A DNA stretch of 64,000 bases from Mucilaginibacter auburnensis (GTDB lineage: Bacteria; Bacteroidota; Bacteroidia; Sphingobacteriales; Sphingobacteriaceae): the NCBI RefSeq assembly GCF_002797815.1, contig NZ_PGFJ01000001.1:1798001-1862000 (forward strand). Direction: 5' to 3'. The notes beneath the pieces were generated by a model. That model searched no databases. It was not told the DNA's origin and saw nothing but the letters and a program-made list of their open reading frames with translations. The stretch's first letter is position 1. Each line of letters starts with the position of its first letter. Of this stretch, positions 1 through 8,738 are shown piece by piece. Made by a program: the position numbers and the translations under genes.

Positions 1-312
1 TTTTTGTGAAGTGGCTTGCCAGGCGGTGGTTAGGGCATCTTCCAGCATGTCTTGTCTTACGTTAGTCAAATCAAAAAAGGTACATCCCTGTAAGCCCCAC
101 TTGTTTGGAACCGGATAGATCACTGTAGGGTCAAATGCTGAAAATACCGATTGGTCTATTAGCGAAAGCTTGACCATGGCACGTTGCTCGGGTACCCAAA
201 GTGTAGCAAATGTACGTTTATTAGCGCGGAAAGCCGGTTTGCCAAAATGGTCGTATTCCTCCGTGCCGGGCAGTGAAAGCGCGAATGCTCTAACAGCTTC
301 TATTTCGACCAT
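1..312 (-). CDS. MmcQ/YjbR family protein (3' part beyond window)
   Basis: Translating the minus strand from the ATG at 310-312 gives an open frame to the window edge (104 codons). It starts MVEIEAVRAFALSLPG and continues through EYDHFGKPAFRANKRTFATLW, the pattern of the YjbR/MmcQ (CyaY-like fold, 'DNA-binding') family: short cytosolic proteins of about 110-120 residues. The few residues after the edge are missing. Biochemical role in this family is poorly defined. Family call is good; function is not known. Confidence 0.75.
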   Translation of the reverse strand, partial: MVEIEAVRAFALSLPGTEEYDHFGKPAFRANKRTFATLWVPEQRAMVKLSLIDQSVFSAFDPTVIYPVPNKWGLQGCTFFDLTNVRQDMLEDALTTAWQATSQK

Positions 313-360
313 GTAGCTAATTAATTTTGAATTAAAGATAACCTATCAAAGTGAATAAAA

Positions 361-393
361 GCAAACGGCCCTCAAATTTTGAGGGCCGTTTGC
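361..393. terminator. Perfect hairpin terminator
   Basis: A perfect inverted repeat with 16-bp arms (GCAAACGGCCCTCAAA and its complement) separated by one base, giving a long GC-rich stem with an AT loop. It lies just downstream of the minus-strand gene that stops at 415 and upstream of the next minus-strand gene, so it probably ends the former transcript. The run of T in the loop makes it symmetric. Confidence 0.8.
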
Positions 394-414
394 CATTCTG
401 TTCTTTGTTGTACA

Positions 415-711
415 TTATCTTCTGTAGGCAACATAGCAAGGTTGGTTAACATAGTAACGGTTGCCATGACGGTAGTGAACTACCTGACGATACCTTGCCG
501 GACCGCGGTGTACAATAACCGGGCGATGGCGTACAACCACGGGGCGTTCGTATACAACAGGGGCGCGGTGTACAACTACCGGTCTGTTTACTACAACCAC
601 CTGGCGTGGCGGCGGTGTACCTATATGAATGCCTACGCTAACCTGCGCGTTGGCAGCCTGAAATCCTAACACTAATGCTATTGTTGCTATGGCTAATTTT
701 AAAGTTTTCAT
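415..711 (-). CDS. Small secreted basic repeat protein
   Basis: I chose the ATG at 711, because the residues MKTLKLAIATIALVLGF then form a clean signal peptide ending AANA-Q; a longer frame upstream adds non-signal sequence. The mature part (about 76 residues) is Val/Arg/Pro/His-rich with repeats of the type PVVVHRAPVVYERPVVV, ending in YRQVVHYRHGNRYYV. Such small periplasmic proteins are common in Sphingobacteriaceae and have no assigned role. Terminator immediately downstream. Confidence 0.7.
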   Translation of the reverse strand: MKTLKLAIATIALVLGFQAANAQVSVGIHIGTPPPRQVVVVNRPVVVHRAPVVYERPVVVRHRPVIVHRGPARYRQVVHYRHGNRYYVNQPCYVAYRR

Positions 712-876
712 TGTAGTATGTGTTAAAAATATAAACTGTTGTTGTTTGTATTGATATGACAAACACAGCTATGCAGGGTTTAACAAATACTTTGCATAAT
801 GTTGTAAAAAGCTGTAAAACAACTTATTAAAATGGCTTGTAGTTGATAATATGACGATAAAACAAAACAACTTGTT

Positions 877-1167
877 CTATTCATACGCCGTTAACCTGTT
901 TCTAAGCAGGCGCATCTCTTCCTGAACAGCTTCCAGGCGCTGCAACAGGTGGGTTATTGCTTCTATGCCTGCAGTGTTAATTTCCAGCTCATTGTGCAGG
1001 CGTATCAACCGTTCCAGTTTCTGCAATTCATGTTCAGGAATGTAGTGCTCCTGATCTATTATGGTGATCTCAATTAACCCTGCATCTTTCAACTCTGCAA
1101 TAAATGTATCTTCTACCTCGTGGTAAATGCAAAATTGTTTGGCAGCTATTAAACTCTCTGTTCTCAT
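877..1167 (-). CDS. cbpM: Chaperone modulator CbpM
   Basis: A 96-residue protein whose N-terminal half resembles a MerR-type winged helix (IAAKQFCIYHEVEDTFIAELKDAGLIEI) and whose C-terminal half is a coiled coil (LQRLEAVQEEMRLLRNRL). This is the architecture of CbpM, which binds the J domain of CbpA and inhibits its co-chaperone activity. It lies 12 bp downstream of cbpA on the same strand, the usual operon order. Call rests on pattern plus neighbour. Confidence 0.85.
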   Translation of the reverse strand: MRTESLIAAKQFCIYHEVEDTFIAELKDAGLIEITIIDQEHYIPEHELQKLERLIRLHNELEINTAGIEAITHLLQRLEAVQEEMRLLRNRLTAYE

Positions 1168-1179
1168 AATAGTTACGTT

Positions 1180-2082
1180 TTATGATGATTTGGCCAGTTC
1201 TTCAAATAATTGCTTTTGCTTTTCGGTAAGGTTGGTAGGTATTTGCACATCATAGGTTATGTACAGGTCGCCGTGGGCGCCTTCTTTTTTGTAAACAGGT
1301 AAGCCTTTCCCTTTCAATTTAACCTTGGTTCCGTTTTGGGTTTCGGGTGCTACCTTTAGTTTTACTTTTCCGGTGAGGGTTTCAATGGTAAGTTCGCCGC
1401 CCAGTACGGCTGTGTAAACATCAATTTTAGCCGTTGCAAAAAGATCCGCTCCCTGTCGCTTAAAACGCGGATCATCTGCTACCAAAAACTTAATAAAAAG
1501 ATCGCCTGCCGGACCGCCGTTTACTCCTGCACCCCCGTGCCCTGCAATTTTTATGGTTTGCCCGTTTTCAACGCCCGCCGGTATGGTAATGCGTATGTTT
1601 TTGCCGTTTACGGTAAGTGTTTGTTTATGTGTTTCTGCAATCTGGGTAAGATCAAGCTGTAACTCTGCATTATAATCCTGACCACGGTAACGCGCCTGCC
1701 TGCCGCGCCCTCCGCCAGCGGCACCCCCAAACATTGATTGAAAAAAGTCTGAGAAATCGCCGCCATTGCCAAAGCCTTCAAAATCAAAAGCCTGCCCGCC
1801 ACCGCCGCCGTACTGGCGCTGTTGCCTTTGTTGCTGTGCTTGCTCGTAAGCTTCGCCATGCTGCCAGTTTTCACCGTATTTATCGTATTTCTTTCGCTTT
1901 TCGGGGTCGCTCAATACCTCGTTGGCTTCGTTAAGCTGCTGAAATTTTTTGTTGGCTTCCTCATCGTTAGGGTTAAGGTCGGGGTGGTACTTACGCGCCA
2001 GTTTACGGTAAGCGTTTTTAATATCTTTATCTGATGCCGATTTATCAAGGCCTAAAACCTTGTAATAATCAATAAATGCCAT
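1180..2082 (-). CDS. cbpA: DnaJ-class co-chaperone CbpA
   Basis: 300 residues: N-terminal J domain ([31 protein letters not shown], with the HPD motif near residue 33), a Gly/Gln/Phe-rich linker at about 80-130, and two C-terminal substrate-binding domains ([23 protein letters not shown] is typical of the second). There is no Cys-rich zinc-finger region, so it is the CbpA type rather than DnaJ. It should stimulate DnaK ATPase and deliver unfolded clients in the cytosol. Followed by its modulator gene cbpM. Confidence 0.95.
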   Translation of the reverse strand: MAFIDYYKVLGLDKSASDKDIKNAYRKLARKYHPDLNPNDEEANKKFQQLNEANEVLSDPEKRKKYDKYGENWQHGEAYEQAQQQRQQRQYGGGGGQAFDFEGFGNGGDFSDFFQSMFGGAAGGGRGRQARYRGQDYNAELQLDLTQIAETHKQTLTVNGKNIRITIPAGVENGQTIKIAGHGGAGVNGGPAGDLFIKFLVADDPRFKRQGADLFATAKIDVYTAVLGGELTIETLTGKVKLKVAPETQNGTKVKLKGKGLPVYKKEGAHGDLYITYDVQIPTNLTEKQKQLFEELAKSS

Positions 2083-2156
2083 AGCTGTTACTTGTAGGTA
2101 TTAAACCCTAAAAATAACACATTGGTTTTTATAAATAAATGATCGGAGGCAGGAAA

Positions 2157-2378
2157 TTACCTGTCGGCAATACCGGCGCGGCCACGCTTTACGTAGTTGC
2201 GGATGTCAAGCACAATACCTGCGAAGAAGTAAAATATAAGCGGAAAGCCTACAGCTAAGAAAGAAGAATAAATAAAAAATAACCTGATCTTGGAAATAGA
2301 AACGTTAAAGCGTTCGCCTAAATAAGTACAAACCCCAAAGGAGTAACGTTCAAAAAAGGTGATCAACTTTTGTAGCAT
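2157..2378 (-). CDS. PspC domain membrane protein
   Basis: 73 residues. The segment GVCTYLGERFNVSISKIRLFFIYSSFL matches the PspC domain (usually G-V-xx-GLA-x-Y-F), followed by a hydrophobic helix (FLAVGFPLIFYFFAGIVL). PspC proteins are inner-membrane proteins linked to envelope stress response; single-domain copies are frequent in Bacteroidota. It is 7 bp downstream of the DUF2851 gene and may be co-transcribed. Confidence 0.8.
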   Translation of the reverse strand: MLQKLITFFERYSFGVCTYLGERFNVSISKIRLFFIYSSFLAVGFPLIFYFFAGIVLDIRNYVKRGRAGIADR

Positions 2379-2385
2379 AATGAGT

Positions 2386-3672
2386 TCAAGCTAACTTCAA
2401 TATTTTATTACCAACGCTGCATTGCAGGCATTTCTTATAATTACAATAATAATTTTTCAGCTCCAGCAAAGCCTGAGACTCAAACGCCGACGCTGCCTTT
2501 ATTCCTACGGCTTTAAAATCGTCAATGATCTGATTTTGTTCGCCGGGTAAACTCTCCAACAACTTGAGGCTACGGTTAATGTAGTACTCTTGCTGATGGT
2601 GCTTACCATAGCTGAACAAAAATACAGCTAAAGTGTTTAAAAGTAATACATTAATTGATGCAGAGCCTAAATTTTTTGCTGCTGGTTTTGATGGCTTATC
2701 AAACCTGTACCTGTCATCCCAGTATTCATTTACTTTTATGCCATCAAACAGATCCGGTAATGCTTTAACATCCCGTATGTCCAGCACTTTCGAGAACAGG
2801 TGATTGGAACTGACTATCAATGCGGCAAACTGTGACAGCCTTATGGTCGGGAAGTTTTGCGGCCGCAAACGCATAAATTTCCAAAGGTGTTTTTCAATAG
2901 GAGAGAGGTTATATTTTTTCCGAAGAAAATCATACTCTTGTTTTAAGCGGCGCGGGTATTCATCTTCAAAATCGTCGCCTAACATACCGGCCTGCCCAAA
3001 TATTAGAGCCTCAATAGCCAGCGGATTACTTTTGTTTTTCGCCAGTATATTTTGCGGCAGTGAGCGTGCCATCAATTCAAACGGCAAAGCGTTCACCTTA
3101 AAGCCAAAGTTAGCCGCTAAAAACTGATAAAAAGTCTCTTCCCAATCGCCGCGGTTTACCTCAAGCGCAGAAATTACCGCTGCTGATTTCTTTTCTAAGC
3201 GCTCAACCAATACCCGGGTAAACCAGGTGCGCAGCGTAAAATCGTCCAGTTTGGATATGCTCGCTTCGCACGGAATGATGGTCTTCTGGCCGTAAATTAA
3301 ATTATGATATCGGGCGTATAAGTCATCCGGAATGCGGTTCTTTAATTCGAGAGTAGGGATCGGCCGTCCGTCAGGTAGAAAAACCGGTGCATCATTATTG
3401 TAAACAACGTGCAGTATCACATTCCTGTAGGCATTATCGGTATTGTGGTTATGCTTTTGCCAGTCGGACGCGTTAATGTGTATCTCAACATTACCTGCCC
3501 ATGAGGTATCGCCAATACGGATGCGGGCATTATGAAAGTCAGGACCGGAATCTGTATTGTGTAAACCGGCAGAATTGATCTCCAGTTCAATGCCGTCTAC
3601 AGTTTGAAATGCGGAACGTTCAAACAAGCGGAACTTCCATACATAATGCAAAAAATCCTCTGTGATAAGCAT
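2386..3672 (-). CDS. DUF2851 family protein
   Basis: 428 residues, close to the usual family size. The N-terminus (EDFLHYVWKFRLF) and the segment NSAGLHNTDSGPDFHNARIRIGDTSWAGNVEIHINASDW are diagnostic of DUF2851, a Bacteroidota-restricted cytosolic family of unknown function; the GPDF...ArI...W.GnvEiH pattern has been likened to nuclease-like folds, but I cannot confirm this. The C-terminus carries four Cys (NYYCNYKKCLQCSVG), a possible metal site. Same strand as pspC. Confidence 0.85.
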   Translation of the reverse strand: MLITEDFLHYVWKFRLFERSAFQTVDGIELEINSAGLHNTDSGPDFHNARIRIGDTSWAGNVEIHINASDWQKHNHNTDNAYRNVILHVVYNNDAPVFLPDGRPIPTLELKNRIPDDLYARYHNLIYGQKTIIPCEASISKLDDFTLRTWFTRVLVERLEKKSAAVISALEVNRGDWEETFYQFLAANFGFKVNALPFELMARSLPQNILAKNKSNPLAIEALIFGQAGMLGDDFEDEYPRRLKQEYDFLRKKYNLSPIEKHLWKFMRLRPQNFPTIRLSQFAALIVSSNHLFSKVLDIRDVKALPDLFDGIKVNEYWDDRYRFDKPSKPAAKNLGSASINVLLLNTLAVFLFSYGKHHQQEYYINRSLKLLESLPGEQNQIIDDFKAVGIKAASAFESQALLELKNYYCNYKKCLQCSVGNKILKLA

Positions 3673-3715
3673 GAAACTAAGGTAGGTGGTTTATGGGAAA
3701 AATGAAAATTCAACT

Positions 3716-3813
3716 TGTCATTCTGAGCGATAGCGAAGAATCTTATAAACCATGCTGTGCCGTTCGCTTGGTTAGCAAAGCGTATAAGATCCTTCGCTCT
3801 GCTCAGGATGACA
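3716..3813. repeat. REP-like imperfect palindrome
   Basis: A 98-bp element starting TGTCATTCTGAGCG and ending CTGCTCAGGATGACA. The outer arms are inverted repeats (TGTCATTCTGAGC..GAAGAATCTTATA against TATAAGATCCTTCGCTCTGCTCAGGATGACA). Elements with these ends are dispersed in many Bacteroidota genomes. It lies between the divergent ends of the DUF2851 start and the NUDIX gene stop. Confidence 0.65.
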
Positions 3814-3814
3814 G

Positions 3815-4276
3815 TTATTCGGATAATATTTGAACCAACTCCTCTAACAACCCAATCTGTGCCTCATTTACTTTTACCGCTGCTTCCTCTATCCCAAACC
3901 ATCCTGCCTGGTCAACCTCCGGGAAAGCAGCTTTTTTGCCGCTGCGTGGCGGCCATTCTATTTCGAAAACATTGCTTACAATTTTGTTATGGTCAATGTC
4001 GCCTTCAACGGCCCAGGCATATATGGTTTTACCGCTTTTTAATTTTACCGGGTTAAGCTTTATGAAATCGCCATCAACAGTTCGCCCGGTTTCTTCCAAA
4101 AACTCGCGTTTGGCAGCCATCAGCGGGTCTTCATCATCTAAGAACTCACCTTTAGGGATTGACCATGCACCGGCATCTTTATTTTTAAAGAACGGGCCAC
4201 CCGGGTGCACCAGGAAAACCTGTGGTACATCGGCAATAATTCGGTAAAACAGTATTCCGGCGCTTTGTTTGGGCAT
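3815..4276 (-). CDS. NUDIX hydrolase
   Basis: Start taken at the ATG at 4276 (MPKQSAGILFYR), since MxKxSAGxLxYR is the conserved beginning of this subfamily; eight upstream residues in frame look non-coding. The Nudix box reads GEFLDDEDPLMAAKREF then LEETG, giving the catalytic REFLEET core. About 153 residues, the size of diadenosine polyphosphate or (d)NTP hydrolases of the COG4119 type. Substrate cannot be told from sequence. The REP-like element abuts the stop codon. Confidence 0.85.
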   Translation of the reverse strand: MPKQSAGILFYRIIADVPQVFLVHPGGPFFKNKDAGAWSIPKGEFLDDEDPLMAAKREFLEETGRTVDGDFIKLNPVKLKSGKTIYAWAVEGDIDHNKIVSNVFEIEWPPRSGKKAAFPEVDQAGWFGIEEAAVKVNEAQIGLLEELVQILSE

Positions 4277-4333
4277 GATATAATGAATTACAGCTGACAA
4301 ACTTAAATGTTTAATAATTAATTTTGCAGCATT

Positions 4334-4352
4334 AGCTCCCCTTTAGGGGGCT
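4334..4352. repeat. Short G/C hairpin just before ribE
   Basis: AGCTCCCC-TTTA-GGGGGCT forms a hairpin, followed at once by TGGGGGGT and the ATG of the riboflavin synthase gene. The CTCCC..AGGGGGCTGGGG motif is a common dispersed Bacteroidota element. The G run sits where a ribosome binding site would be. It is too short to be an FMN riboswitch. Confidence 0.4.
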
Positions 4353-4359
4353 GGGGGGT

Positions 4360-4944
4360 ATGTTTACAGGAATTATAGAAACCTTAGGTACAATTACCAA
4401 TCTGCAACACGAACAGGGCAACCTGCACATCACCGTTGCATCAGCAATATCAAACGAGTTAAAAATTGATCAATCGGTTGCGCACAATGGTGTGTGTTTA
4501 ACTGTGGTTAAAGTAGCCGATGGCGAGCATACCGTAACGGCTATTGACGAAACTTTAAGCAAAACAAATTTAGGGCACCTGCAGGTTGGTGAGCCCGTGA
4601 ATCTGGAACGCTGTATGCAAATGAATGCCCGCTTAGACGGCCACATTGTACAGGGCCATGTAGACCAAACCGCTATATGCACTGTTTATAAAGAGCTGGA
4701 TGGGAGTTGGGAATACACGTTTGAATACGACGCTACCAAAGGCAACGTAACGGTTGAAAAAGGCTCTATCTGCGTTAACGGTATCAGCTTAACCGTGGTT
4801 AACTCGCAGGTCAATAGTTTTTCAGTCGCTATTATTCCTTACACTTATGAGCATACCAACCTGCATAATGTGCGCGAAGGCTTAGTAGTGAACCTGGAGT
4901 TTGACATTATTGGCAAATACGTAGCGCGGTTAATGCAACGTTAA
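4360..4944 (+). CDS. ribE: Riboflavin synthase (alpha subunit)
   Basis: 194 residues with the invariant N-terminus MFTGIIETLG and the two tandem lumazine-binding domains of the family: first with NGVCLTVV (about residue 47) and second with NGISLTVV (about residue 143), plus LERCMQMNARLDGHIVQGHVD. It catalyses dismutation of two 6,7-dimethyl-8-ribityllumazine to riboflavin. Length is within the normal range. Other rib genes are not adjacent. Convergent with the TPR gene, the stops being one base apart. Confidence 0.97.
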   Translation: MFTGIIETLGTITNLQHEQGNLHITVASAISNELKIDQSVAHNGVCLTVVKVADGEHTVTAIDETLSKTNLGHLQVGEPVNLERCMQMNARLDGHIVQGHVDQTAICTVYKELDGSWEYTFEYDATKGNVTVEKGSICVNGISLTVVNSQVNSFSVAIIPYTYEHTNLHNVREGLVVNLEFDIIGKYVARLMQR

Positions 4945-4945
4945 C

Positions 4946-6106
4946 CTATTTTTTAGCAGCTGTTAATTGCTCAACGCGACTTTTGCTGTAGGCTATATAA
5001 TCTTTTTCCTCGTTAGCATCGGGCTTTGAAGCCAAGTACTTTTTAAAGTATTTCAAAGCGCTGGATGGATCTTTTAGTTGCCTGTCGAACAAGTTGGCTA
5101 AGAAATAAAGTGTAAGCGGCTTCTCATCATATAACAGGGCTTTTTGATAGGATGACTGCGCTTTGCTTAACAGTTTCATGCCTTCGTAAGTATCGCCCAT
5201 TTCGCTGTAATAGGTATTGGTACTTGGCGATATGCTCAACTTGATAGCTTTGTCAAAATAATAAACAGCATTTTTAGGATCTTTCAACTGTTTGTAACAA
5301 GCCCCGGTAAAATACGCGGTTACTTCGGTTTGAAATATATCCGGCAGGGCAGCCAGCGTTTCAATGCCACAACGATAGCTTTTCATCTGGTAATAAGCTA
5401 CGCCCAGTTTGGTTGCCGTAAACGCAGAACCATCTCCGGCCTGTAACAATTGCTCACCGGTTTTTACGGCCAGTTGCCACTTTTTTTGTGCCGATGCCAG
5501 CTTCAGTAAGCTTTGCAGTAAAACAATATTTTCAGGATCGGCCGCTATAGCTACTGATAAAACCTTTTCTGCCTGCTGATTAAATTTAAGTTTAACATAA
5601 AGGTCGCTCAGATCTGCCGCAACGTCAAATTCAATGGAATCAAGTTTATTAGCTCTCTGCAAATAGGCAAGCTGAGCTGTAAAGTCGGCTTTGGTAGCAG
5701 CAAAGTTGGCCAGTTGCTTATAAACAGCAAAGGTAGTGGTATCTAACTTGATGTATTTCTTCAAATAGCTTTCGGCCTTAAAATTATTACCCCTGCGCTG
5801 ATTAATGGTGGCCATATTGTAAAGCGACGTTTTGTTGGTTGTGTCGCGGTTGTATATCTGCTGGTAATAAGCTTCTGCTTCCGGTAGTTTATTCGCCATA
5901 GACGCTGTATAAGCCAAACGGGTCAACTCTTTTGCATCACTTACCGGTTCAGCATAAACCGTTTTGAGGTAGGTTAGGGCCTCAGCATAACGTCCTCCCT
6001 GGTAGTAATCCAGCAGGAGTGCATCATCCGTTTTGCGGGTTTCCTGCGCATAGCTTTCCATCGAAAAATAAAATGCAATAAAGAGTAGGAGAGATAGATA
6101 TTTCAT
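4946..6106 (-). CDS. Secreted TPR-repeat protein
   Basis: Start set at the ATG at 6106 so that MKYLSLLLFIAFYFSMESYAQ forms a signal peptide ending SYA-Q. The rest (about 365 residues) is a chain of helical tetratricopeptide-type repeats, e.g. EALTYLKTVY, AYYQQIYNRDTTNKTSLYNMATINQRRGNNFKAESYLKKYIKLD, ACYKQLKDPKNAVYYFDKAIKL and SSYQKALLYDEKPLTLYFLANLF. Probably a periplasmic scaffold for protein-protein contacts; partner unknown. Confidence 0.85.
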   Translation of the reverse strand: MKYLSLLLFIAFYFSMESYAQETRKTDDALLLDYYQGGRYAEALTYLKTVYAEPVSDAKELTRLAYTASMANKLPEAEAYYQQIYNRDTTNKTSLYNMATINQRRGNNFKAESYLKKYIKLDTTTFAVYKQLANFAATKADFTAQLAYLQRANKLDSIEFDVAADLSDLYVKLKFNQQAEKVLSVAIAADPENIVLLQSLLKLASAQKKWQLAVKTGEQLLQAGDGSAFTATKLGVAYYQMKSYRCGIETLAALPDIFQTEVTAYFTGACYKQLKDPKNAVYYFDKAIKLSISPSTNTYYSEMGDTYEGMKLLSKAQSSYQKALLYDEKPLTLYFLANLFDRQLKDPSSALKYFKKYLASKPDANEEKDYIAYSKSRVEQLTAAKK

Positions 6107-6203
6107 AAAAACTAAAGTATTAGTTAAAACGCAAAAAACCAAATTTTAAACAAAATATAATGTGAGGCGTTGTTTTTATAGTTTTTAACTAAAACACATA
6201 TTT

Positions 6204-6491
6204 ATGGATACGTTAAAGAAATTTGGATTGATGGAGAAGATAGTCCACGAATTAGAGGACTTGAAAAACAGCCAACAGGCTATAGTACAAAAGCTTGCAA
6301 AAATTGAAGTTGATAACATTGACCTTGGCGACAAAGGTTTAGAAAAAGAACTGCCGGATATGCACCAGAGGGTTGCCGACAACCTTGACAGTATAACCGC
6401 GTTACTGGAAAGTTTTGCCACACAAACCGCCAACTTCAGTAATAAGAATAACATTACCGCTTTAAAAGAGCAGGAAGCCCTTAAAGTTTAA
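6204..6491 (+). CDS. Small coiled-coil protein, unknown
   Basis: 95 residues, charged and helical with heptad spacing (MEKIVHELEDLKNSQQAIVQKLAKIEVD; RVADNLDSITALLESFATQTANF). No signal or membrane segment. It is followed by a clear terminator, so it appears to be its own transcription unit, read divergently from the TPR gene. I do not recognise the family. Confidence 0.7.
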   Translation: MDTLKKFGLMEKIVHELEDLKNSQQAIVQKLAKIEVDNIDLGDKGLEKELPDMHQRVADNLDSITALLESFATQTANFSNKNNITALKEQEALKV

Positions 6492-6501
6492 ATCTGAAAT
6501 G

Positions 6502-6523
6502 AAGCCCCGAAAGGGGCTTTTTT
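6502..6523 (+). terminator. Rho-independent terminator
   Basis: AAGCCCC-GAAA-GGGGCTT followed by a T tract, 11 bp after the stop codon of the coiled-coil protein gene. Confidence 0.9.
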
Positions 6524-6589
6524 CTTTACGGTAATCTCAATTATATTTGGTCATAACGCTACCTTGCGTTATCTTTCCAAACAAAAACC

Positions 6590-7345
6590 TTGCATTTTCC
6601 TATTGAAATAAAACTTGGCAGCATCGTTCTACCACTGCATTTAGTTTTTGAAACGCTTGCCTATTTTGTAGGTTACCGTTATTATGCCTACCTGCGTAAG
6701 CACGGTACCGACAGCATAACTGATGATAAACGCTTGCTCATTTTTATAGGTGCTGCTTTCGGGGCATTTATAGGCTCGCATTTGGTAGGCATTTTTGAAC
6801 ACCCCGAAAACTTGAAAAGTTTAAGTCTTGTTTATTTTTTGGGCAACAAAACCATTGTGGGCGGCATGCTTGGTGGTTTAATTGGTGTCGAGTTGGTTAA
6901 AAAACAAATAGGAGTGACCGTTTCTTCCGGCGACCTGATGGTTTACCCGCTCATATTAGCCATGATAATTGGCAGGATAGGTTGTTTTTTAGCAGGACTG
7001 GAAGATGGAACGTATGGCGTGCCTTCAACTTTACCCTGGGCCATTAACTTTGGCGATGGCATACCACGGCATCCAACCAATTTATATGAAATACTTTTTT
7101 GGGTAGCGCTTTGGTTAATTTTGCGTGCTGTTGAGCGCAAATACAAATTTGCTAATGGCGTAAGGTTCAAAATTTTTCTGGCAAGTTATCTGCTTTTCAG
7201 ATTGATGATAGAGTTTATTAAACCTGCCTATTTTTTCCCCATAGGCTTATCAACTATACAATTGGTTTGTATAGCCGGATTGTTGTATTATTATAAAGTT
7301 TTTATCCAACCGTATACACTTTTTCAACTTAAACCAAATGCCTGA
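6590..7345 (+). CDS. Divergent Lgt-like integral membrane protein
   Basis: About 251 residues with seven or so hydrophobic segments. It shares signature stretches with prolipoprotein diacylglyceryl transferase: GGMLGGLIGVE (Lgt: HGGLIG), GRIGCFLAGLEDGTYG (Lgt: GRIGNFIN.E..G) and PRHPTNLYE (Lgt: PRHPSQLYE). Two residues important in E. coli Lgt are changed: the His of HGGL is Met-Leu here and the Asn of GRxGN is Cys. The start is TTG at 6590; an in-frame stop lies at 6554 and no ATG occurs before mid-gene. Its 3' end overlaps the radical-SAM gene by 8 bp. Likely transfers a lipid group, but the substrate may not be a prolipoprotein. Confidence 0.75.
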   Translation: MHFPIEIKLGSIVLPLHLVFETLAYFVGYRYYAYLRKHGTDSITDDKRLLIFIGAAFGAFIGSHLVGIFEHPENLKSLSLVYFLGNKTIVGGMLGGLIGVELVKKQIGVTVSSGDLMVYPLILAMIIGRIGCFLAGLEDGTYGVPSTLPWAINFGDGIPRHPTNLYEILFWVALWLILRAVERKYKFANGVRFKIFLASYLLFRLMIEFIKPAYFFPIGLSTIQLVCIAGLLYYYKVFIQPYTLFQLKPNA

Positions 7346-8738
7346 ACGTCCGTACATTTATTATGATTTTACACAAAGCATTTGTTCAACCTGTTTGCGC
7401 AGGGTTGACGCAAAAATAGTTTTTGAAGAGGGTAATGTTTATATGCTCAAAAACTGCAGACTGCACGGGTTTGAAAAAGTGCTTGTCGCCACTGATATTG
7501 AATACTACAAAAACTGCCGCAATTATGCCAAGCGGAGCGAAATACCATTAAAATTTAATACCAAAACGCATTACGGTTGTCCGTATGATTGTGGCTTGTG
7601 CCAGGATCATGAACAGCACTCTTGCCTCACCGTAGTGGAGGTAACAGACAGATGTAACTTAAGTTGCCCAACGTGTTACGCCATGTCTTCGCCAAGTTAT
7701 GGCAGGCACCGCACACTGGAAGAGATAGAGCAGATGCTGGACGTTGTGGTAGCCAACGAAGGTCAGCCGGATGTGGTGCAGATAAGCGGAGGAGAACCTA
7801 CCATTCACCCGCAGTTTTTTGAGATACTGGATATTGCCAAAACAAAACCCATCAGGCATTTAATGGTGAATACCAACGGTATACGCATTGCTAAAGACGA
7901 ATCTTTTGTAAAACGATTGGCAACCTACATGCCCGATTTTGAAATTTACCTGCAGTTCGACTCTTTTAAAAAGGAAGCTTTAGAAGAATTACGCGGTGAA
8001 GATCTGCGTGAGGTTAGAGAAAAGGCCATTGCTAACTTGAATAAATATAACCTGTCAACCACATTGGTAGTAACGCTGCAAAAGGGCTTAAATACCGGTG
8101 AGATAGGTGAAATTATTGAATACGCTTTAAAACAACCGTGTGTAAGGGGCGTAACCTTTCAACCTACACAACAAGCAGGTAGGTTAGAAAACTTTAACCC
8201 CGAAACCGACAGGTATACATTAACCGAAGTGCGCTCTGCAATATTGGAGCAAACTAACATCTTTAACTCGAATGACCTGATACCGGTACCCTGTAACCCT
8301 GATGCGCTGGTAATGGCCTACGCGTTAAAGCTTGGCGACCAGGTTTTTCCGCTAACGCGAATGATAGACCCTAATGATCTGCTGGATAACTCGAAAAATA
8401 CGATAGTCTATGAGCAGGATGAGCAGCTAAAAGGACATTTACTTAATATGTTCAGTACGGGCAACTCTGTCGAAAAAGCGTCTGAGCACATGAAATCCAT
8501 AATGTGTTGTCTGCCCGAAATAGACGCGCCGGGTTTGGGTTATGATAATTTGTTCCGTATCATCATTATGCAGTTTATTGACGCGCAGAATTTTGATGTA
8601 AGGGCTATAAAAAAGTCTTGTGTACACATTGTGAATAAAGACCTTAGTATTATCCCTTTTGAAACAATGAATTTGTTTTACAGAGACGATAAGGTAGCTT
8701 ACCTTAATCAATTAAAGGAGGAAATGCAATGGATATAA
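7338..8738 (+). CDS. Radical SAM protein of the MJ0619/Tes (COG1964) type
   Basis: 466 residues. N-terminal zinc-ribbon-like part (SICSTCLRRVDAKIV..NCRLHG), then the auxiliary Cys cluster GCPYDCGLCQDHEQHSC (about residue 80-96), then the radical SAM motif CNLSCPTC (CX3CX2C, about residue 107-114) and a GGEPT glycine motif. This layout is that of archaeal MJ0619, the tetraether lipid synthase Tes, and its bacterial relatives that join lipid chains or alter them by radical C-C chemistry. The overlap with the Lgt-like gene upstream and with a small membrane protein downstream points to a membrane-lipid substrate. Exact reaction is inference. Confidence 0.85.
   Translation: MPERPYIYYDFTQSICSTCLRRVDAKIVFEEGNVYMLKNCRLHGFEKVLVATDIEYYKNCRNYAKRSEIPLKFNTKTHYGCPYDCGLCQDHEQHSCLTVVEVTDRCNLSCPTCYAMSSPSYGRHRTLEEIEQMLDVVVANEGQPDVVQISGGEPTIHPQFFEILDIAKTKPIRHLMVNTNGIRIAKDESFVKRLATYMPDFEIYLQFDSFKKEALEELRGEDLREVREKAIANLNKYNLSTTLVVTLQKGLNTGEIGEIIEYALKQPCVRGVTFQPTQQAGRLENFNPETDRYTLTEVRSAILEQTNIFNSNDLIPVPCNPDALVMAYALKLGDQVFPLTRMIDPNDLLDNSKNTIVYEQDEQLKGHLLNMFSTGNSVEKASEHMKSIMCCLPEIDAPGLGYDNLFRIIIMQFIDAQNFDVRAIKKSCVHIVNKDLSIIPFETMNLFYRDDKVAYLNQLKEEMQWI

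Noticed and set aside
379..669. Plus-strand 96-codon frame
   Set aside because: Antisense shadow of the small repeat protein at 415-711; it also starts within the terminator.
4300..4360. FMN riboswitch before ribE
   Set aside because: Spacer is far too short and lacks the RFN element; only a short dispersed hairpin is present.
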